The notes: generated by a model from the letters alone, not told the origin. 64,000 nucleotides of DNA from Vreelandella halophila (GCF_009856365.1 NZ_WMEX01000003.1:186001-250000); one strand, 5' to 3'. Counted from the first letter of the stretch, positions 1-8,710 are shown. Numbers and translations: made by a program.

Positions 1-671
1 AGCAGTTCAGGGCGTCTGATCAGGGTCCGCTGCAACGACTGTTTCAGCCGCCAGCGCCGGATCCGCTCGTGATCGCCACCGAGCAGGACCTCCGGCACCC
101 TGGATCCGCGATGCTCCTCCGGGCGCGTGTAATGCGGGCAGTCAAGCAGCCCGTCCGCGAAGGAATCCTCCACGGCGGACTGGCTGTGCCCCAGAACCCC
201 CGGTATCTGGCGGACTACTGCATCCACCAGAACCATGGCCGCGAGCTCGCCGCCACTGAGCACGTAATCGCCGATGGAGATCTCCTCATCCACCCGCGAC
301 TCCAGCACGCGCTCATCAATGCCTTCGTAGCGCCCGGACAGCAGTACCAGACCGGGTTCCGCTGCCAGGGACTCGACCATCGCCTGATCAAGCACCCGGC
401 CCTGGGGCGAAAGGCAGATGACCTTCGCCTCCCCGCCGACCCGCTCAACCGCCTCGTCTATGGCGGCCTCCACCGGCTCGGCCTTCATGACCATGCCCGG
501 TCCGCCTCCGTAGGGGCGGTCATCAACCGTACGATGACGGTCGTGAGTAAAGGTCCGGGGGTTGATGCAGTCCAGCACCAGATGCCCTTCGGAAACCGCC
601 CGGCCGCTCACCCCATAGTCGGTGATTGCCCGGAACATTTCCGGAAAAATACTGATGGCCGCAACCCGCAA
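1..671 (-). CDS. trmD: tRNA (guanine-N1)-methyltransferase TrmD, 3' end cut by window edge
   Basis: TrmD methylates G37 of tRNAs with SAM and so prevents +1 frameshifting. The reading frame gives the family opening ([15 protein letters not shown]), then [19 protein letters not shown], the knot-fold segments [11 protein letters not shown] and [12 protein letters not shown], and [11 protein letters not shown] choose TTG at 671 as the start because the family begins there and an AGAGG lies 8 bases upstream; there is no ATG or GTG close by in this frame. About 223 codons are present against the usual ~250, so roughly the last 30 residues lie beyond base 1. It follows rimM and rpsP in the classic rpsP-rimM-trmD(-rplS) operon. 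Confidence 0.95.
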   Translation of the reverse strand, partial: MRVAAISIFPEMFRAITDYGVSGRAVSEGHLVLDCINPRTFTHDRHRTVDDRPYGGGPGMVMKAEPVEAAIDEAVERVGGEAKVICLSPQGRVLDQAMVESLAAEPGLVLLSGRYEGIDERVLESRVDEEISIGDYVLSGGELAAMVLVDAVVRQIPGVLGHSQSAVEDSFADGLLDCPHYTRPEEHRGSRVPEVLLGGDHERIRRWRLKQSLQRTLIRRPEL

Positions 672-725
672 CCCGAGCGCCTCTTGTCTGACCCGTGACC
701 GTTCACCCGGTGCGCGGGCCGTTTC

Positions 726-1262
726 TCAGAATTCCGGATCCCAGTCAGCCTCGAGGACACCGTCCTCCAGGTTCACCGATCGGACAATCTCATCCGGCAG
801 GAAGGGGATCAGCCGCTCCCTGCCATCCATGCTGGCTGCGTCAGCACGCACCACCAGCACGTCATTGGACCCGGTCTCGATCAGGTGGTCCACCACCCCC
901 AGGTCATGCCCTTCATCGGCAGTCCTTACCCGCAGCCCCTGGAGCTGGTACCAGTAGTACTCGCCCTCCCCGAGCGGCGGAAGCTCACTGGTCTCAACAC
1001 GGATGTCGAGACCGCAGAGGCTGGCCGCCTGATCCCTGTCCTCAATGCCTTCAAGCCTGGCAACCAGTGTCTTGCCATGGGGCTTGCCGGTCACAAGGCG
1101 GACCTTGCGGGGCTCGCGGGACGGTGAACGCCCATCCACCAGGGTCCAGTTGCTGTACTGAAAGATATTTTCCCGGGGCTCAGTGTACGAATACACCTTC
1201 ACCCAGCCCTGCACCCCGTAAACCGAGGTGATCTGGCCCAGTACGGTTTCCCCGACCCCCAT
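726..1262 (-). CDS. rimM: 16S rRNA processing protein RimM
   Basis: RimM assists maturation of the 30S head domain and binds ribosomal protein S19. The 178-residue protein has the usual length. It starts with the RimM barrel (GQITSVYGVQGWVKVYSYT, about residues 8-90) and ends with a PRC-barrel half containing GEYYWYQLQGLRV and an IPFLPDEIV segment. The gene sits 13 bases downstream of rpsP and about 54 bases upstream of the trmD start, consistent with one operon. Nothing is unusual in length or motifs. Confidence 0.97.
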   Translation of the reverse strand: MGVGETVLGQITSVYGVQGWVKVYSYTEPRENIFQYSNWTLVDGRSPSREPRKVRLVTGKPHGKTLVARLEGIEDRDQAASLCGLDIRVETSELPPLGEGEYYWYQLQGLRVRTADEGHDLGVVDHLIETGSNDVLVVRADAASMDGRERLIPFLPDEIVRSVNLEDGVLEADWDPEF

Positions 1263-1275
1263 GGATACGACTCCC

Positions 1276-1521
1276 TTACTCGGAAGCCGCCTCTTTCAGC
1301 AGGCTGCTCACCCGCTCAGTGGGCTGCGCACCCTGGTCGATCCAGTACTGGGCACGCTCGGTGTCGAGCCGCAGACGCTCTTCGTTGCCGCGCGCCACCG
1401 GATTGAAAAAGCCCAGCCGTTCGATGTAGCGGCCATCACGGGGCTTACGGCTGTCCGTGACCTGGACGTGGTAGAACGGGCGCTTCTTGGCGCCGCCTCG
1501 TGTCAAACGGATTGTTACCAT
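1276..1521 (-). CDS. rpsP: 30S ribosomal protein S16
   Basis: S16 is an early-binding small-subunit protein needed for 30S assembly. The 81-residue product has the diagnostic N-terminus ([19 protein letters not shown]) and the [13 protein letters not shown] segment. An AGGACA sequence sits upstream of the ATG. It is the first gene of the rpsP-rimM-trmD operon; a sigma70-like promoter and a leader hairpin precede it in the gap after ffh. Confidence 0.98.
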   Translation of the reverse strand: MVTIRLTRGGAKKRPFYHVQVTDSRKPRDGRYIERLGFFNPVARGNEERLRLDTERAQYWIDQGAQPTERVSSLLKEAASE

Positions 1522-1587
1522 TTCAACGACTGTCCTGTTGCGTTCGAATAATCAGTTCAGGCAAGCCTGTGCATGCGAACCGGCTGT

Positions 1588-1609
1588 CACGGGCTCAGTT
1601 ACGCCCGTG
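1588..1609 (-). other. Hairpin in the rpsP mRNA leader
   Basis: A perfect 7-bp inverted repeat (CACGGGC / GCCCGTG, arms 1588-1594 and 1603-1609) with an 8-base loop lies within the transcribed leader, starting a few bases after the expected transcription start of rpsP. It has no U-tract, so it is not an intrinsic terminator for ffh. It could be a 5' stabilising stem or a control structure of the S16 operon; the sequence alone does not decide. Confidence 0.45.
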
Positions 1610-1622
1610 CGAAAGGGCTGGC

Positions 1623-1651
1623 ATTCTACTGTAAAACGCCGGCCCTGAAAA
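1623..1651 (-). promoter_or_regulatory. Putative sigma70 promoter of rpsP-rimM-trmD
   Basis: On the minus strand TTTTCA (1651-1646) is separated by 17 bases from TAGAAT (1628-1623). Four of six and five of six positions match the -35 and -10 consensus. The predicted start near 1616 gives a leader of about 95 bases before the rpsP ATG. It overlaps the last few codons upstream only marginally, lying between the ffh stop and rpsP. Confidence 0.5.
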
Positions 1652-1667
1652 GCATTGATAACGGGCG

Positions 1668-3086
1668 TCAGCGCCGCCCCATGGGAGGCATGCCACCACC
1701 GCCCATACCGCCGGGCCCACCTCCGGGTCCACCGGGACCGCCCTGCCCCATCATACCCTGCATGCCGCGCATCATGTTCTCCATGCCGCCTTTCTTGCCC
1801 ATCTTCTTCATCATCTTCTGCATCTGCTTGTGCTGCTTGAGCAGGCGGTTGATCTCCTGCATCTGCACACCGGAGCCGGAGGCGATGCGGCGTTTGCGGG
1901 AACTGCTGATGACGTCCGGGTAGCGGCGCTCATGCGGAGTCATGGAGGAGATGATCGCCTCCATGCGGCCGATGGACTTATCATTGACCTGCTTTTCCGC
2001 CATCTCCTGGTACTGACCCATACCGGGCAGTTTCTCGAGCATGGCGCCCATGCCGCCCATACTCTTCATCTGCTGGAGCTGGTCCCGGAAATCCTCCAGA
2101 TCGAACTTCTTACCCTTCTTGATCTTCTTGGTGAGCTTCTGGGCCTTCTTCTGGTCGACCTTCTGCTCAGCATCCTCAATCAGGGAGAGCACGTCCCCCA
2201 TGCCCAGAATGCGCGAAGCGATGCGGTCCGGGTGGAACACCTCAAGCGCGTCGTTCTTTTCGCCCACACCCATGAACTTAATGGGCCGGCCCGTGATATG
2301 GCGCACGGAGAGCGCGGCACCACCGCGGGCATCACCATCGGCCTTGGTCAGGATGACGCCACTGAGCGGCAACGCCTCACTGAAGGCCTTCGCGGTGTTG
2401 GCCGCGTCCTGGCCACTCATGGCATCCACCACGAACAGCGTCTCGTTGGGCTGGACCGCCTTATTCAGCCGCCCGATCTCGTCCATCATGTCGTTATCGA
2501 CGTGCAGGCGGCCCGCCGTGTCGACGATCACCACATCGATGAAACGCCGGCGTGCCTCATCCACCGCGTTGTTGGCGATGGTGACCGGATCCTGGTCGGT
2601 GCTGCTCGGATAGAAGGTGGCGTCCACCTCACCCGCAAGCGTCTCCAGCTGATTGATGGCCGCCGGACGATAGACGTCGGCGCTGACCACCAGCACTGAC
2701 TTCTTCTCGCGCTCCTTCAGATAGCGCGCCAGCTTGGCCACACTGGTGGTCTTACCCGCGCCCTGAAGGCCGGCCATCATGATCACCGCCGGGGGCTTGC
2801 CGTCGAGCTTCAACGGCTCGGCCGCCCCCATGACGGCTTCCAGTTCACTCTGGACAAGCTTGATGAACGCCTGCCCCGGCGTGAGGCTGCGCATCACCTC
2901 CTGGCCCATGGCCTTCTGCCGCACGTTCTCGACGAAGTCCTTGACCACGGGCAGCGCTACGTCCGCCTCGAGCAGCGCCATACGCACTTCGCGCAGGGTT
3001 TCACTGATGTTGTTCTCGGTCAGCTTCGCCTGGCCGGAGATCTTCCGGAGGCTTCCAGAGAGCCGATCGGTCAGATTATCAAACAT
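1668..3086 (-). CDS. ffh: Signal recognition particle protein Ffh (SRP54)
   Basis: Ffh binds signal sequences and 4.5S RNA and, with FtsY, targets inner-membrane proteins co-translationally. The protein (472 residues from this start) has the N domain beginning MFDNLTDRLSGSLRKISG, the GTPase P-loop GLQGAGKTT (about residues 107-115), DTAGRLHVD and TKADGDARGG motifs, and a methionine-rich M domain. The tail is an extended Gly/Met/Pro-rich stretch after the last M-domain helix. An in-frame ATG 36 bases upstream (3122) exists, but it overlaps the probable -10 box and the family starts at MFDNL, so 3086 is preferred. Divergent from ypjD, as in many gammaproteobacteria. Confidence 0.97.
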   Translation of the reverse strand: MFDNLTDRLSGSLRKISGQAKLTENNISETLREVRMALLEADVALPVVKDFVENVRQKAMGQEVMRSLTPGQAFIKLVQSELEAVMGAAEPLKLDGKPPAVIMMAGLQGAGKTTSVAKLARYLKEREKKSVLVVSADVYRPAAINQLETLAGEVDATFYPSSTDQDPVTIANNAVDEARRRFIDVVIVDTAGRLHVDNDMMDEIGRLNKAVQPNETLFVVDAMSGQDAANTAKAFSEALPLSGVILTKADGDARGGAALSVRHITGRPIKFMGVGEKNDALEVFHPDRIASRILGMGDVLSLIEDAEQKVDQKKAQKLTKKIKKGKKFDLEDFRDQLQQMKSMGGMGAMLEKLPGMGQYQEMAEKQVNDKSIGRMEAIISSMTPHERRYPDVISSSRKRRIASGSGVQMQEINRLLKQHKQMQKMMKKMGKKGGMENMMRGMQGMMGQGGPGGPGGGPGGMGGGGMPPMGRR

Positions 3087-3120
3087 GGACGCCCGCAATT
3101 GTCGGTTGATGTTTAACGCC

Positions 3121-3126
3121 ATTATA
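3121..3126 (-). promoter_or_regulatory. -10 element of the ffh promoter
   Basis: On the minus strand these bases read TATAAT, a perfect -10, placing the transcription start near 3114 and giving a short leader before the ATG at 3086. No good -35 is seen at 16-18 bases. On the plus strand an overlapping TTGTCG (3099-3104), 18 bases, TATAAC (3123-3128) could serve ypjD, so the two divergent promoters would overlap. Confidence 0.45.
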
Positions 3127-3175
3127 ACCAGACTGAGCGCTTGGAGACGAACCGGAGCCGGTCATACCAACACAC

Positions 3176-3970
3176 ATGGGCACGACCATCATCGCCTTCA
3201 CCGCTGTCATCCTCTACGGTGCGGGAACACTGCTACAGGCACTGCGGATCCGATCAGGCAACCAGCGCGCTGGCTGGCTCGCCCAGTTCACCGGGGTTCT
3301 GGCCATTGCCGCCCATCTCAGTTTCGCCCTGCGCTTCATGGTCCTGGAGGGTGGCGTCAACCTCTCCATGCTGGTTGCCGGCACAACCATCGCCGCGCTA
3401 CTGGCAGCGCTGGTGCTCATCCTGTCCCTGCGCTACCCGGTGCAGCCGCTGCTGCTGATCGCCTACCCAATCGCGCTGCTGAGCATTCTGGTCAAACTTG
3501 CTTTCTATACCGGCCCCCGGATCATCGATGATTCCAACCTGGGGGTTCTGCTGCACGTCAGTCTGGCCATCACCGCCTTCAGCCTGCTGGCGCTGGCCGC
3601 AATCCAGGCTGTCCTGCTCTATCTCCAGCACCATCACCTCAAGGCCCATCACAGCGGCTTTCTGGTGCGCGCGCTGCCACCGCTGGAGACCATGGAGGCG
3701 CTGTTGTTCGGGCTGATCCACACCGGGGTTGCCATCCTCACCCTGGCGATCATCACCGGCGCCATTTTCGTCCAGGACCTCTTCAGCCAGCAGCTGGCCC
3801 ACAAGACTGTGTTCACCCTGCTGGCCTGGCTGGTATTCGCCGCGCTCATCCTCGGGCACCAGATCCGCGGCTGGCGGGGTGCCGTGGCCAGCCGCTGGAC
3901 CCTAGCCGGCTGCGTTCTGTTGACCCTGGGCTACTTCGGAAGCCGCCTGGTCATTGACGTCATCCTCTGA
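3176..3970 (+). CDS. ypjD: YpjD-like inner membrane protein, cytochrome c assembly (CcsA/CcmC-like) family
   Basis: The 264-residue protein is almost entirely hydrophobic, with about eight predicted membrane segments (first at residues 4-18, last at 240-262). It matches the small CcsA/CcmC-like integral membrane family that gammaproteobacteria carry next to ffh. True cytochrome c assembly proteins bind haem through a tryptophan-rich motif; I do not see a clear WGxxWxxD here, so a haem role is uncertain. Its neighbours ffh (divergent) and the CBS/DUF21 protein downstream reproduce the E. coli ffh-ypjD-yfjD arrangement. Function in E. coli remains poorly defined. Confidence 0.85.
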   Translation: MGTTIIAFTAVILYGAGTLLQALRIRSGNQRAGWLAQFTGVLAIAAHLSFALRFMVLEGGVNLSMLVAGTTIAALLAALVLILSLRYPVQPLLLIAYPIALLSILVKLAFYTGPRIIDDSNLGVLLHVSLAITAFSLLALAAIQAVLLYLQHHHLKAHHSGFLVRALPPLETMEALLFGLIHTGVAILTLAIITGAIFVQDLFSQQLAHKTVFTLLAWLVFAALILGHQIRGWRGAVASRWTLAGCVLLTLGYFGSRLVIDVIL

Positions 3971-4000
3971 CGAACACCGTATGGACAGGGACCCTCAGCC

Positions 4001-5308
4001 TTGAACGAAGCCTCATTAACCACGCTCAGCGCGATCCTGCTCCTGCTGATCATCCTGTCCGCGTTCTTTTCAAGTTCCGAGACCGGCATGATGGCGCTCA
4101 ACCGTTACCGGCTGCGCCACCTCAGCAAGACCGGCCACCGGGGCGCCCTCCGCGCCGACCGCCTCCTTGCCCGCACGGACCAGCTGATCGGCGTTATCCT
4201 GATCGGCAACAACTTTGTGAACATCCTGGCCTCGGCCATCGCCACCCTGATCGCGGTCCGCATCTGGGGTGACGCCGGTGTCGTCATCGCCACCATCGGC
4301 CTGACCATCATCATCCTGATCTTCTCGGAAGTGACGCCCAAGACACTGGCAGCCCTGTACCCGGAAAAGATCGCCTTTCCCGCCTCACACGCGCTCGGAC
4401 CACTGCTGAAACTGCTCTACCCGGTGGTGTGGACCCTCAACCTGATCACCAACAACCTGCTGCGCCTCATGGGGGTGCGCCTGGAAGGCGACCAGGGCAG
4501 CGACCACCTGAGCCGGGAGGAACTGCGCACCCTGGTCAATGAGTCCGGCTCGATGCTGCCGGGCCGCCACCAGGACATGCTGCTCAGCATCCTGGACCTG
4601 GAAAAGGTCACGGTGAACGACATCATGGTTCCGCGTAACGAGATCGTGGGCATCGATCTGGATGACCCCATGGATGAGATTCTCAGGCTCGTACGCGGCA
4701 GCCAGCACACCCGCCTGCCGGTCTACCGCAGCGACATCAACAACACCGTGGGCATTCTTCACCTGCGCAACATCAGCCGCCTGCTGCACACGGATGAGAT
4801 CAACAAGGCCACGCTGATGCAGCTCTGCCGGGAGCCCTATTTCATCCCGGAAAGCACGCCGCTGCACACCCAGCTGTTCAATTTCCAGAAGGAACGCCGC
4901 CGCATCGGTATCGTGGTGGACGAATACGGTGACGTACTCGGTATCGCCACTCTTGAGGACATTCTCGAGGAGATCGTGGGCGAGTTCACAACCGACTTCG
5001 CCTCCAGCAGCAGCCAGGACATTCTGCCCCAGAGCGACGGCACCACCATTGTTGACGGCACCACTCCCATCCGGACCCTGAATCGGGCCCTGAACCTGGA
5101 CCTGCCCACGGACGGCCCCAAGACCCTCAATGGCCTGATCACGGACTACCTGGAATCCATCCCGGAAAACAACCTCTGCCTGTCGCTGCACGGCATGCGA
5201 CTGGAAACCCTCCAGATCAAGGACAATGTTATCCGCACGGTCCGCATCCACCCGATTGAGCTCCCCGAGCCTCCCTCCGGACCAGAAAATGAGAAACCGG
5301 ACAAGTAA
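4001..5308 (+). CDS. HlyC/CorC-family (CNNM/DUF21 + CBS) membrane protein, YfjD-like
   Basis: 435 residues. Residues 1-190 form a DUF21 (CNNM) transmembrane domain starting with four hydrophobic segments and a SSSETGMMALNRYRLRHL motif. Two CBS motifs follow (around DIMVPRNEIVGIDLDDP and HTQLFNFQKERRRIGIVVDEYGDVLGIATLEDILEEIVGE, about 205-330), then a CorC_HlyC transporter-associated domain (about 345-425). Family members are linked to magnesium or cobalt efflux and resistance. The start is TTG at 4001, 30 bases after ypjD; a GACAGGGA sequence lies upstream. Likely co-transcribed with ypjD. Confidence 0.9.
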   Translation: MNEASLTTLSAILLLLIILSAFFSSSETGMMALNRYRLRHLSKTGHRGALRADRLLARTDQLIGVILIGNNFVNILASAIATLIAVRIWGDAGVVIATIGLTIIILIFSEVTPKTLAALYPEKIAFPASHALGPLLKLLYPVVWTLNLITNNLLRLMGVRLEGDQGSDHLSREELRTLVNESGSMLPGRHQDMLLSILDLEKVTVNDIMVPRNEIVGIDLDDPMDEILRLVRGSQHTRLPVYRSDINNTVGILHLRNISRLLHTDEINKATLMQLCREPYFIPESTPLHTQLFNFQKERRRIGIVVDEYGDVLGIATLEDILEEIVGEFTTDFASSSSQDILPQSDGTTIVDGTTPIRTLNRALNLDLPTDGPKTLNGLITDYLESIPENNLCLSLHGMRLETLQIKDNVIRTVRIHPIELPEPPSGPENEKPDK

Positions 5309-5312
5309 CACT

Positions 5313-5341
5313 TTGTTATTATGGTTTAGTGTTTGTACACT
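5313..5341 (+). promoter_or_regulatory. Putative sigma70 promoter of the DUF1631 gene
   Basis: TTGTTA (5313-5318), a 17-base spacer and TACACT (5336-5341) form a plausible promoter directly after the stop of the upstream gene. The stretch is AT-rich in otherwise GC-rich DNA. The -10 overlaps the palindrome described at 5334-5350. Confidence 0.5.
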
Positions 5342-5350
5342 GAGTATACA
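5334..5350. promoter_or_regulatory. Palindromic operator-like site, TGTA-N9-TACA
   Basis: The 17 bases are an imperfect palindrome (14 of 17 positions symmetric). Read on the minus strand they are TGTATACT, five bases, TACA. The same pattern, with identical TGTATACT and TACA blocks and the same spacing, occurs in front of the response regulator gene at 14983-14999. It overlaps the probable -10 of the DUF1631 promoter, so a bound protein would be expected to affect initiation. Confidence 0.4.
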
Positions 5351-5391
5351 TCGCAAGCCCAGTGCGCCATGCGAGCCAGTGGGGACACGCC

Positions 5392-7572
5392 ATGAGCGAA
5401 CAATCCGGCATTCATCCCGTTCCGCCCGGCCAGGGCCGGCGTAACGGCAGCACCCTTCCCGAAGCGATCCGCCAGGTCCGTGACACGGTAACGCCCGGGC
5501 TGTGCGATCTTCTGGGCGGCACACTGGACGCCATTGATGATGCCCTGTTCGAGCTGGCCAACGGCGCACGCAGTAACAACGACCAGAACCGCTACTTCGA
5601 GACCATGCGCGAGATCCGCATCAAGCGTAAGGGCATCGAGAAACAATTCCGCGAGGCACTGACCAACCTGTTCCTCAACCCCCCGGGGAGCAACGCCGAG
5701 GAAACTCACGACCAGCCACAGAGCGTCGATGCCGACAGCCTGTCACTGGTCGACAACGACGACCTTGAAGAACAGGTTGCCATCAACGCCATGATCACCA
5801 AGGCGACGGTCAGCTTCCAGGGCCCCCTGCTCCAGCTCCAGACGCGCCTCACAGCCCTCTATCCCGGCCATGACCGCGAGCATACGGTGAACCCGCTGGC
5901 TCCGGAGCACCTGTGCAGCGCGTTCCGTGACGCCTGTTCCGACCTGGATATCCAGATCCGGGAAAGGCTCATCCTGCTCAAACACTTTGACCGGTATCTG
6001 CTCGCCAGCCTGGGCATCGTGCTCGATGAGGCCAACCGCATCCTGATCCAGGCCGGAGTGATCCCGGATTTCCGCTACGAGGTCCATACCCGGGGCAGCC
6101 AGGATCACCCGGATCCGGAGCGCCCCCGGCATGAAACGGGCGACCGCACGGAACAGGAAGCCAGTGACGAGGCCAGGGAATTCCTGTCGAGCATCAGCTC
6201 GCTGCTGTCCGGCTACCGTCGCTACAGCACCGATGCCATGGGCAACGCGCCCTCTGACTCCTTCCATATCGTATCCAAAAGGGAATTGTACGATTTGCTT
6301 TCAAGAATCCCCCAACCCCAGCCCCGGAGCGACCTGAGCCAGGGCGCCCCGGACCGCCCCGATCTGCGCGGCCTGGTGGGCGAGCTGCTGGAGCGCCAGT
6401 CCGAGACGCAGGGTAATCAGGCCGCACTCGAGACCATGGACGAGGACCTGATCAACCTGGTCGCCCTGCTGTTCGAGTTCATCCTCGACGACCGCAACCT
6501 CTCACCCCCGATCCAGGCACTGATCAGCCGGCTGCAGATTCCGGTTCTCAAGGTGGTGGTCCGTGACCGCTCCTTCCTCAGCAACCCCTCCCACCCGGCG
6601 CGCAAGCTGCTCAACGCCCTGGCGAGGGCAGGCATCGGATGGAACGACCACAGCGAGAAGAACCGGGATCGGCTGTATAACGAGATCCAGCGGGTGGTGC
6701 AACGCATCCTGGAGGAATTTGATGGCGACATCGCCCTCTTCGAAACGCTGTACGACGAGTTCGAACAGTTCCTGCAGCGCGAGACCCGCAAGGCGACACT
6801 GGTCGAGCAGCGCACGCGGGAATCCGAAAGGGGCCGTATCAAGTCCCGCCGCGCTCAGGAGACGGTAGACCAGGTCCTGCGGGAGCGGCTGGACGGACGG
6901 AATGTCCCGGAACACGTACACCAGCTGCTGACCCAGGGCTGGAGCCGGGTCATGTTCCTGGCCTATCTGCGCGATGACAACGAACACCGCTGGGCCCATA
7001 CCGTCAGGGTTGTGGACGATCTGCTGTGGTGCCTGCGCCCCCAGGCGGAAAGCGATGGCCGTGAGCAGTGGGTGCGCCTTGTGCCCACCCTGATCAAGAC
7101 CATCAGGGCCGGCCTGGAGGAAGTCTCCTACAATGCCAACCGCCTGGACGAGACCATGACAGGCCTCAAACGGGATCTCACCCAGGCCTTCCGCCGCCAG
7201 GCCCTGGCGGAAGCGGCCGAGGACGGCCCGCCCCCGGAACCTGTCGTACAGACCGCGGTCAAGCAGAGCCAGGCGTTCGAGGATGCCGCCATGGCGGAGC
7301 ACTACGAGAAGCTGGAAACCATCAGCATCGGCGACTGGGTGGAATTTCACCTTGTCAACGGCACCCAATTCCGCTGTAAGCTGTCCGCAGTCATTGAGGA
7401 TGCCGACAGCTTTGTATTCGTCAACCGCATGGGCCTGAAGGTGGCGGAAAAGAGCCGCGCCGACCTGGCCCACGAGCTCAGGCGCGGGCGCATGACCCTG
7501 CTCGAGCAGGGCGCACTGATCGACCGGGCACTGCATGCCGTTGTCGGAGGCCTGAACCGCAAGGCCGGCTAA
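5392..7572 (+). CDS. DUF1631 family protein
   Basis: A 726-residue soluble protein that matches the long, helical DUF1631 family of Gamma- and Betaproteobacteria, whose function is not established. The N-terminal part carries LCDLLGGTLDAIDDALFELA and a NRYFETMREIRIKRKGIE segment; the middle has low-complexity linkers (about residues 230-260 and 320-350); the C-terminus (about 625-726) contains a small beta-rich region, SIGDWVEFHLVNGTQFRCKLSAV, that looks PilZ- or SH3-like. I choose ATG 5392 because TGGGGA precedes it; an in-frame GTG ten codons upstream (5362) is possible. It has its own promoter and is followed after 29 bases by a TonB-like gene. Confidence 0.85.
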   Translation: MSEQSGIHPVPPGQGRRNGSTLPEAIRQVRDTVTPGLCDLLGGTLDAIDDALFELANGARSNNDQNRYFETMREIRIKRKGIEKQFREALTNLFLNPPGSNAEETHDQPQSVDADSLSLVDNDDLEEQVAINAMITKATVSFQGPLLQLQTRLTALYPGHDREHTVNPLAPEHLCSAFRDACSDLDIQIRERLILLKHFDRYLLASLGIVLDEANRILIQAGVIPDFRYEVHTRGSQDHPDPERPRHETGDRTEQEASDEAREFLSSISSLLSGYRRYSTDAMGNAPSDSFHIVSKRELYDLLSRIPQPQPRSDLSQGAPDRPDLRGLVGELLERQSETQGNQAALETMDEDLINLVALLFEFILDDRNLSPPIQALISRLQIPVLKVVVRDRSFLSNPSHPARKLLNALARAGIGWNDHSEKNRDRLYNEIQRVVQRILEEFDGDIALFETLYDEFEQFLQRETRKATLVEQRTRESERGRIKSRRAQETVDQVLRERLDGRNVPEHVHQLLTQGWSRVMFLAYLRDDNEHRWAHTVRVVDDLLWCLRPQAESDGREQWVRLVPTLIKTIRAGLEEVSYNANRLDETMTGLKRDLTQAFRRQALAEAAEDGPPPEPVVQTAVKQSQAFEDAAMAEHYEKLETISIGDWVEFHLVNGTQFRCKLSAVIEDADSFVFVNRMGLKVAEKSRADLAHELRRGRMTLLEQGALIDRALHAVVGGLNRKAG

Positions 7573-7601
7573 AGCATGGACGGCCAACGGCCCTGGAGTA
7601 C

Positions 7602-8369
7602 ATGACAGAGCCCCCGAACCAACAGACCCCTTACCCGCTTGTACTGGCGCTGTCGGTGGCCCTTTTTATCCATGTGGTCCTGGGCACCCTGGTCAATGCG
7701 TGGCTTTCCCTGCCGGCTCCAGAAGAGCCCGCGCCGGCTGTCAGCGTACGCATCGCTCCGCCGGGCAGCAGCAACCAGCGGTCACCGGTGCAGCCGGAGT
7801 CCCCGCCCCGAACCCGGGACCAGCAGGCCCCGCGCGATGAGGCCCCGGGAACCAGCGCTCCCGAAGCCAACGCCACCACACCGGGCACAACAGACAGGTC
7901 CGCGGAGCCGACGGCTTCACCGGCTGGAAAAGCCAACGGAAAGGATGCCCCCCGGGAAACCGCTGGCCAGCCCGAAGAATCGCCTTCGCCGGACAAGGCG
8001 GCCAGTAACGCCGGCCACGATGCCCCGGCCAACGAGGCCGATACGCGCACACCGGTTACCCGGCTCAGCCAGGACGACAGACGGGAACGCTCAGACTACG
8101 AAATCGCACTGTGGGAACAGATTGCCCGGGAAGTGGAATACACGCCGCTTCTGGCGGAACTGGAGGAGCCCAGAGAGGTAGTCCTGGATCTGAGGCTTAT
8201 GACCAATGGAGCCCTCAGGCGGGCCCGGGTGGGCACACCCTCGGCGATCCCGGAGCTTGATGGGGTGGCGCGGGAAGCCGCCCTGGCGGCAACGCCCTTC
8301 CCGGTGCCACCGGAGGGACGCCGCCGCTTCAGTGTCCGGCTCATATTCGAGCCGGCCCGGCCGGAGTGA
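7602..8369 (+). CDS. TonB-like energy transducer / periplasmic protein
   Basis: 255 residues: a single N-terminal membrane segment (about residues 12-34), a long periplasmic linker rich in Pro, Ala, Glu and Asp (about 40-160), and a TonB C-terminal-like domain (about 165-255) with EVVLDLRLMTNGALRRARV and LDGVAREAALAATPFPVPP. TonB proteins transmit proton-motive energy to outer membrane receptors. No exbB/exbD or receptor gene lies nearby, and the linker lacks the usual EP/KP repeats, so it may be a stand-alone TonB or TolA-like protein. Same direction as the DUF1631 gene, 29 bases apart. Confidence 0.8.
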   Translation: MTEPPNQQTPYPLVLALSVALFIHVVLGTLVNAWLSLPAPEEPAPAVSVRIAPPGSSNQRSPVQPESPPRTRDQQAPRDEAPGTSAPEANATTPGTTDRSAEPTASPAGKANGKDAPRETAGQPEESPSPDKAASNAGHDAPANEADTRTPVTRLSQDDRRERSDYEIALWEQIAREVEYTPLLAELEEPREVVLDLRLMTNGALRRARVGTPSAIPELDGVAREAALAATPFPVPPEGRRRFSVRLIFEPARPE

Positions 8370-8371
8370 TC

Positions 8372-8710
8372 TCAGGCGCCGGAATTATCCTCAGTTGCCT
8401 CGGCGGCACTGTCCACCACTTCCTGGAGCTCACCGCTTTCGTGCATCTCCAGGATGATGTCGCAGCCACCGACCAGCTCACCGTTCACGTACAGCTGCGG
8501 GTAGGTCGGCCAGTTGGAATAGACCTTGAGCCCTTCGCGCAGCTCGTCGTTATCGAGAATATTCACGTAGGCGAAACGCTGGCCACAGGCCATGAGAGCC
8601 TGGACCGTCTTGGCGGAAAACCCGCACTGGGGCGCCTGGGGCGTTCCCTTCATATACAGCAGGATGGGGTTTTCACTGAGTTGTTGCTTGATGGTGTCGT
8701 TGATGTCCAT
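8372..8710 (-). CDS. grxD: Monothiol glutaredoxin GrxD
   Basis: GrxD binds [2Fe-2S] clusters through its CGFS active site and glutathione and donates them to acceptor proteins. The 112-residue product has ILLYMKGTPQAPQCGFSAKTVQAL with CGFS, the cis-proline motif TYPQLYVNGELVGG and CDIILEMHESGEL. ATG 8710 is chosen because GGAGG lies four bases upstream and the family starts MDINDTI; an in-frame ATG 20 codons earlier has no family support. It ends two bases from the convergent TonB-like gene. Confidence 0.96.
   Translation of the reverse strand: MDINDTIKQQLSENPILLYMKGTPQAPQCGFSAKTVQALMACGQRFAYVNILDNDELREGLKVYSNWPTYPQLYVNGELVGGCDIILEMHESGELQEVVDSAAEATEDNSGA

Noticed and set aside
3087-3122. 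ATG at 3122 as the ffh start
   Set aside because: It lies in the -10 region and the family begins at MFDNL (3086).
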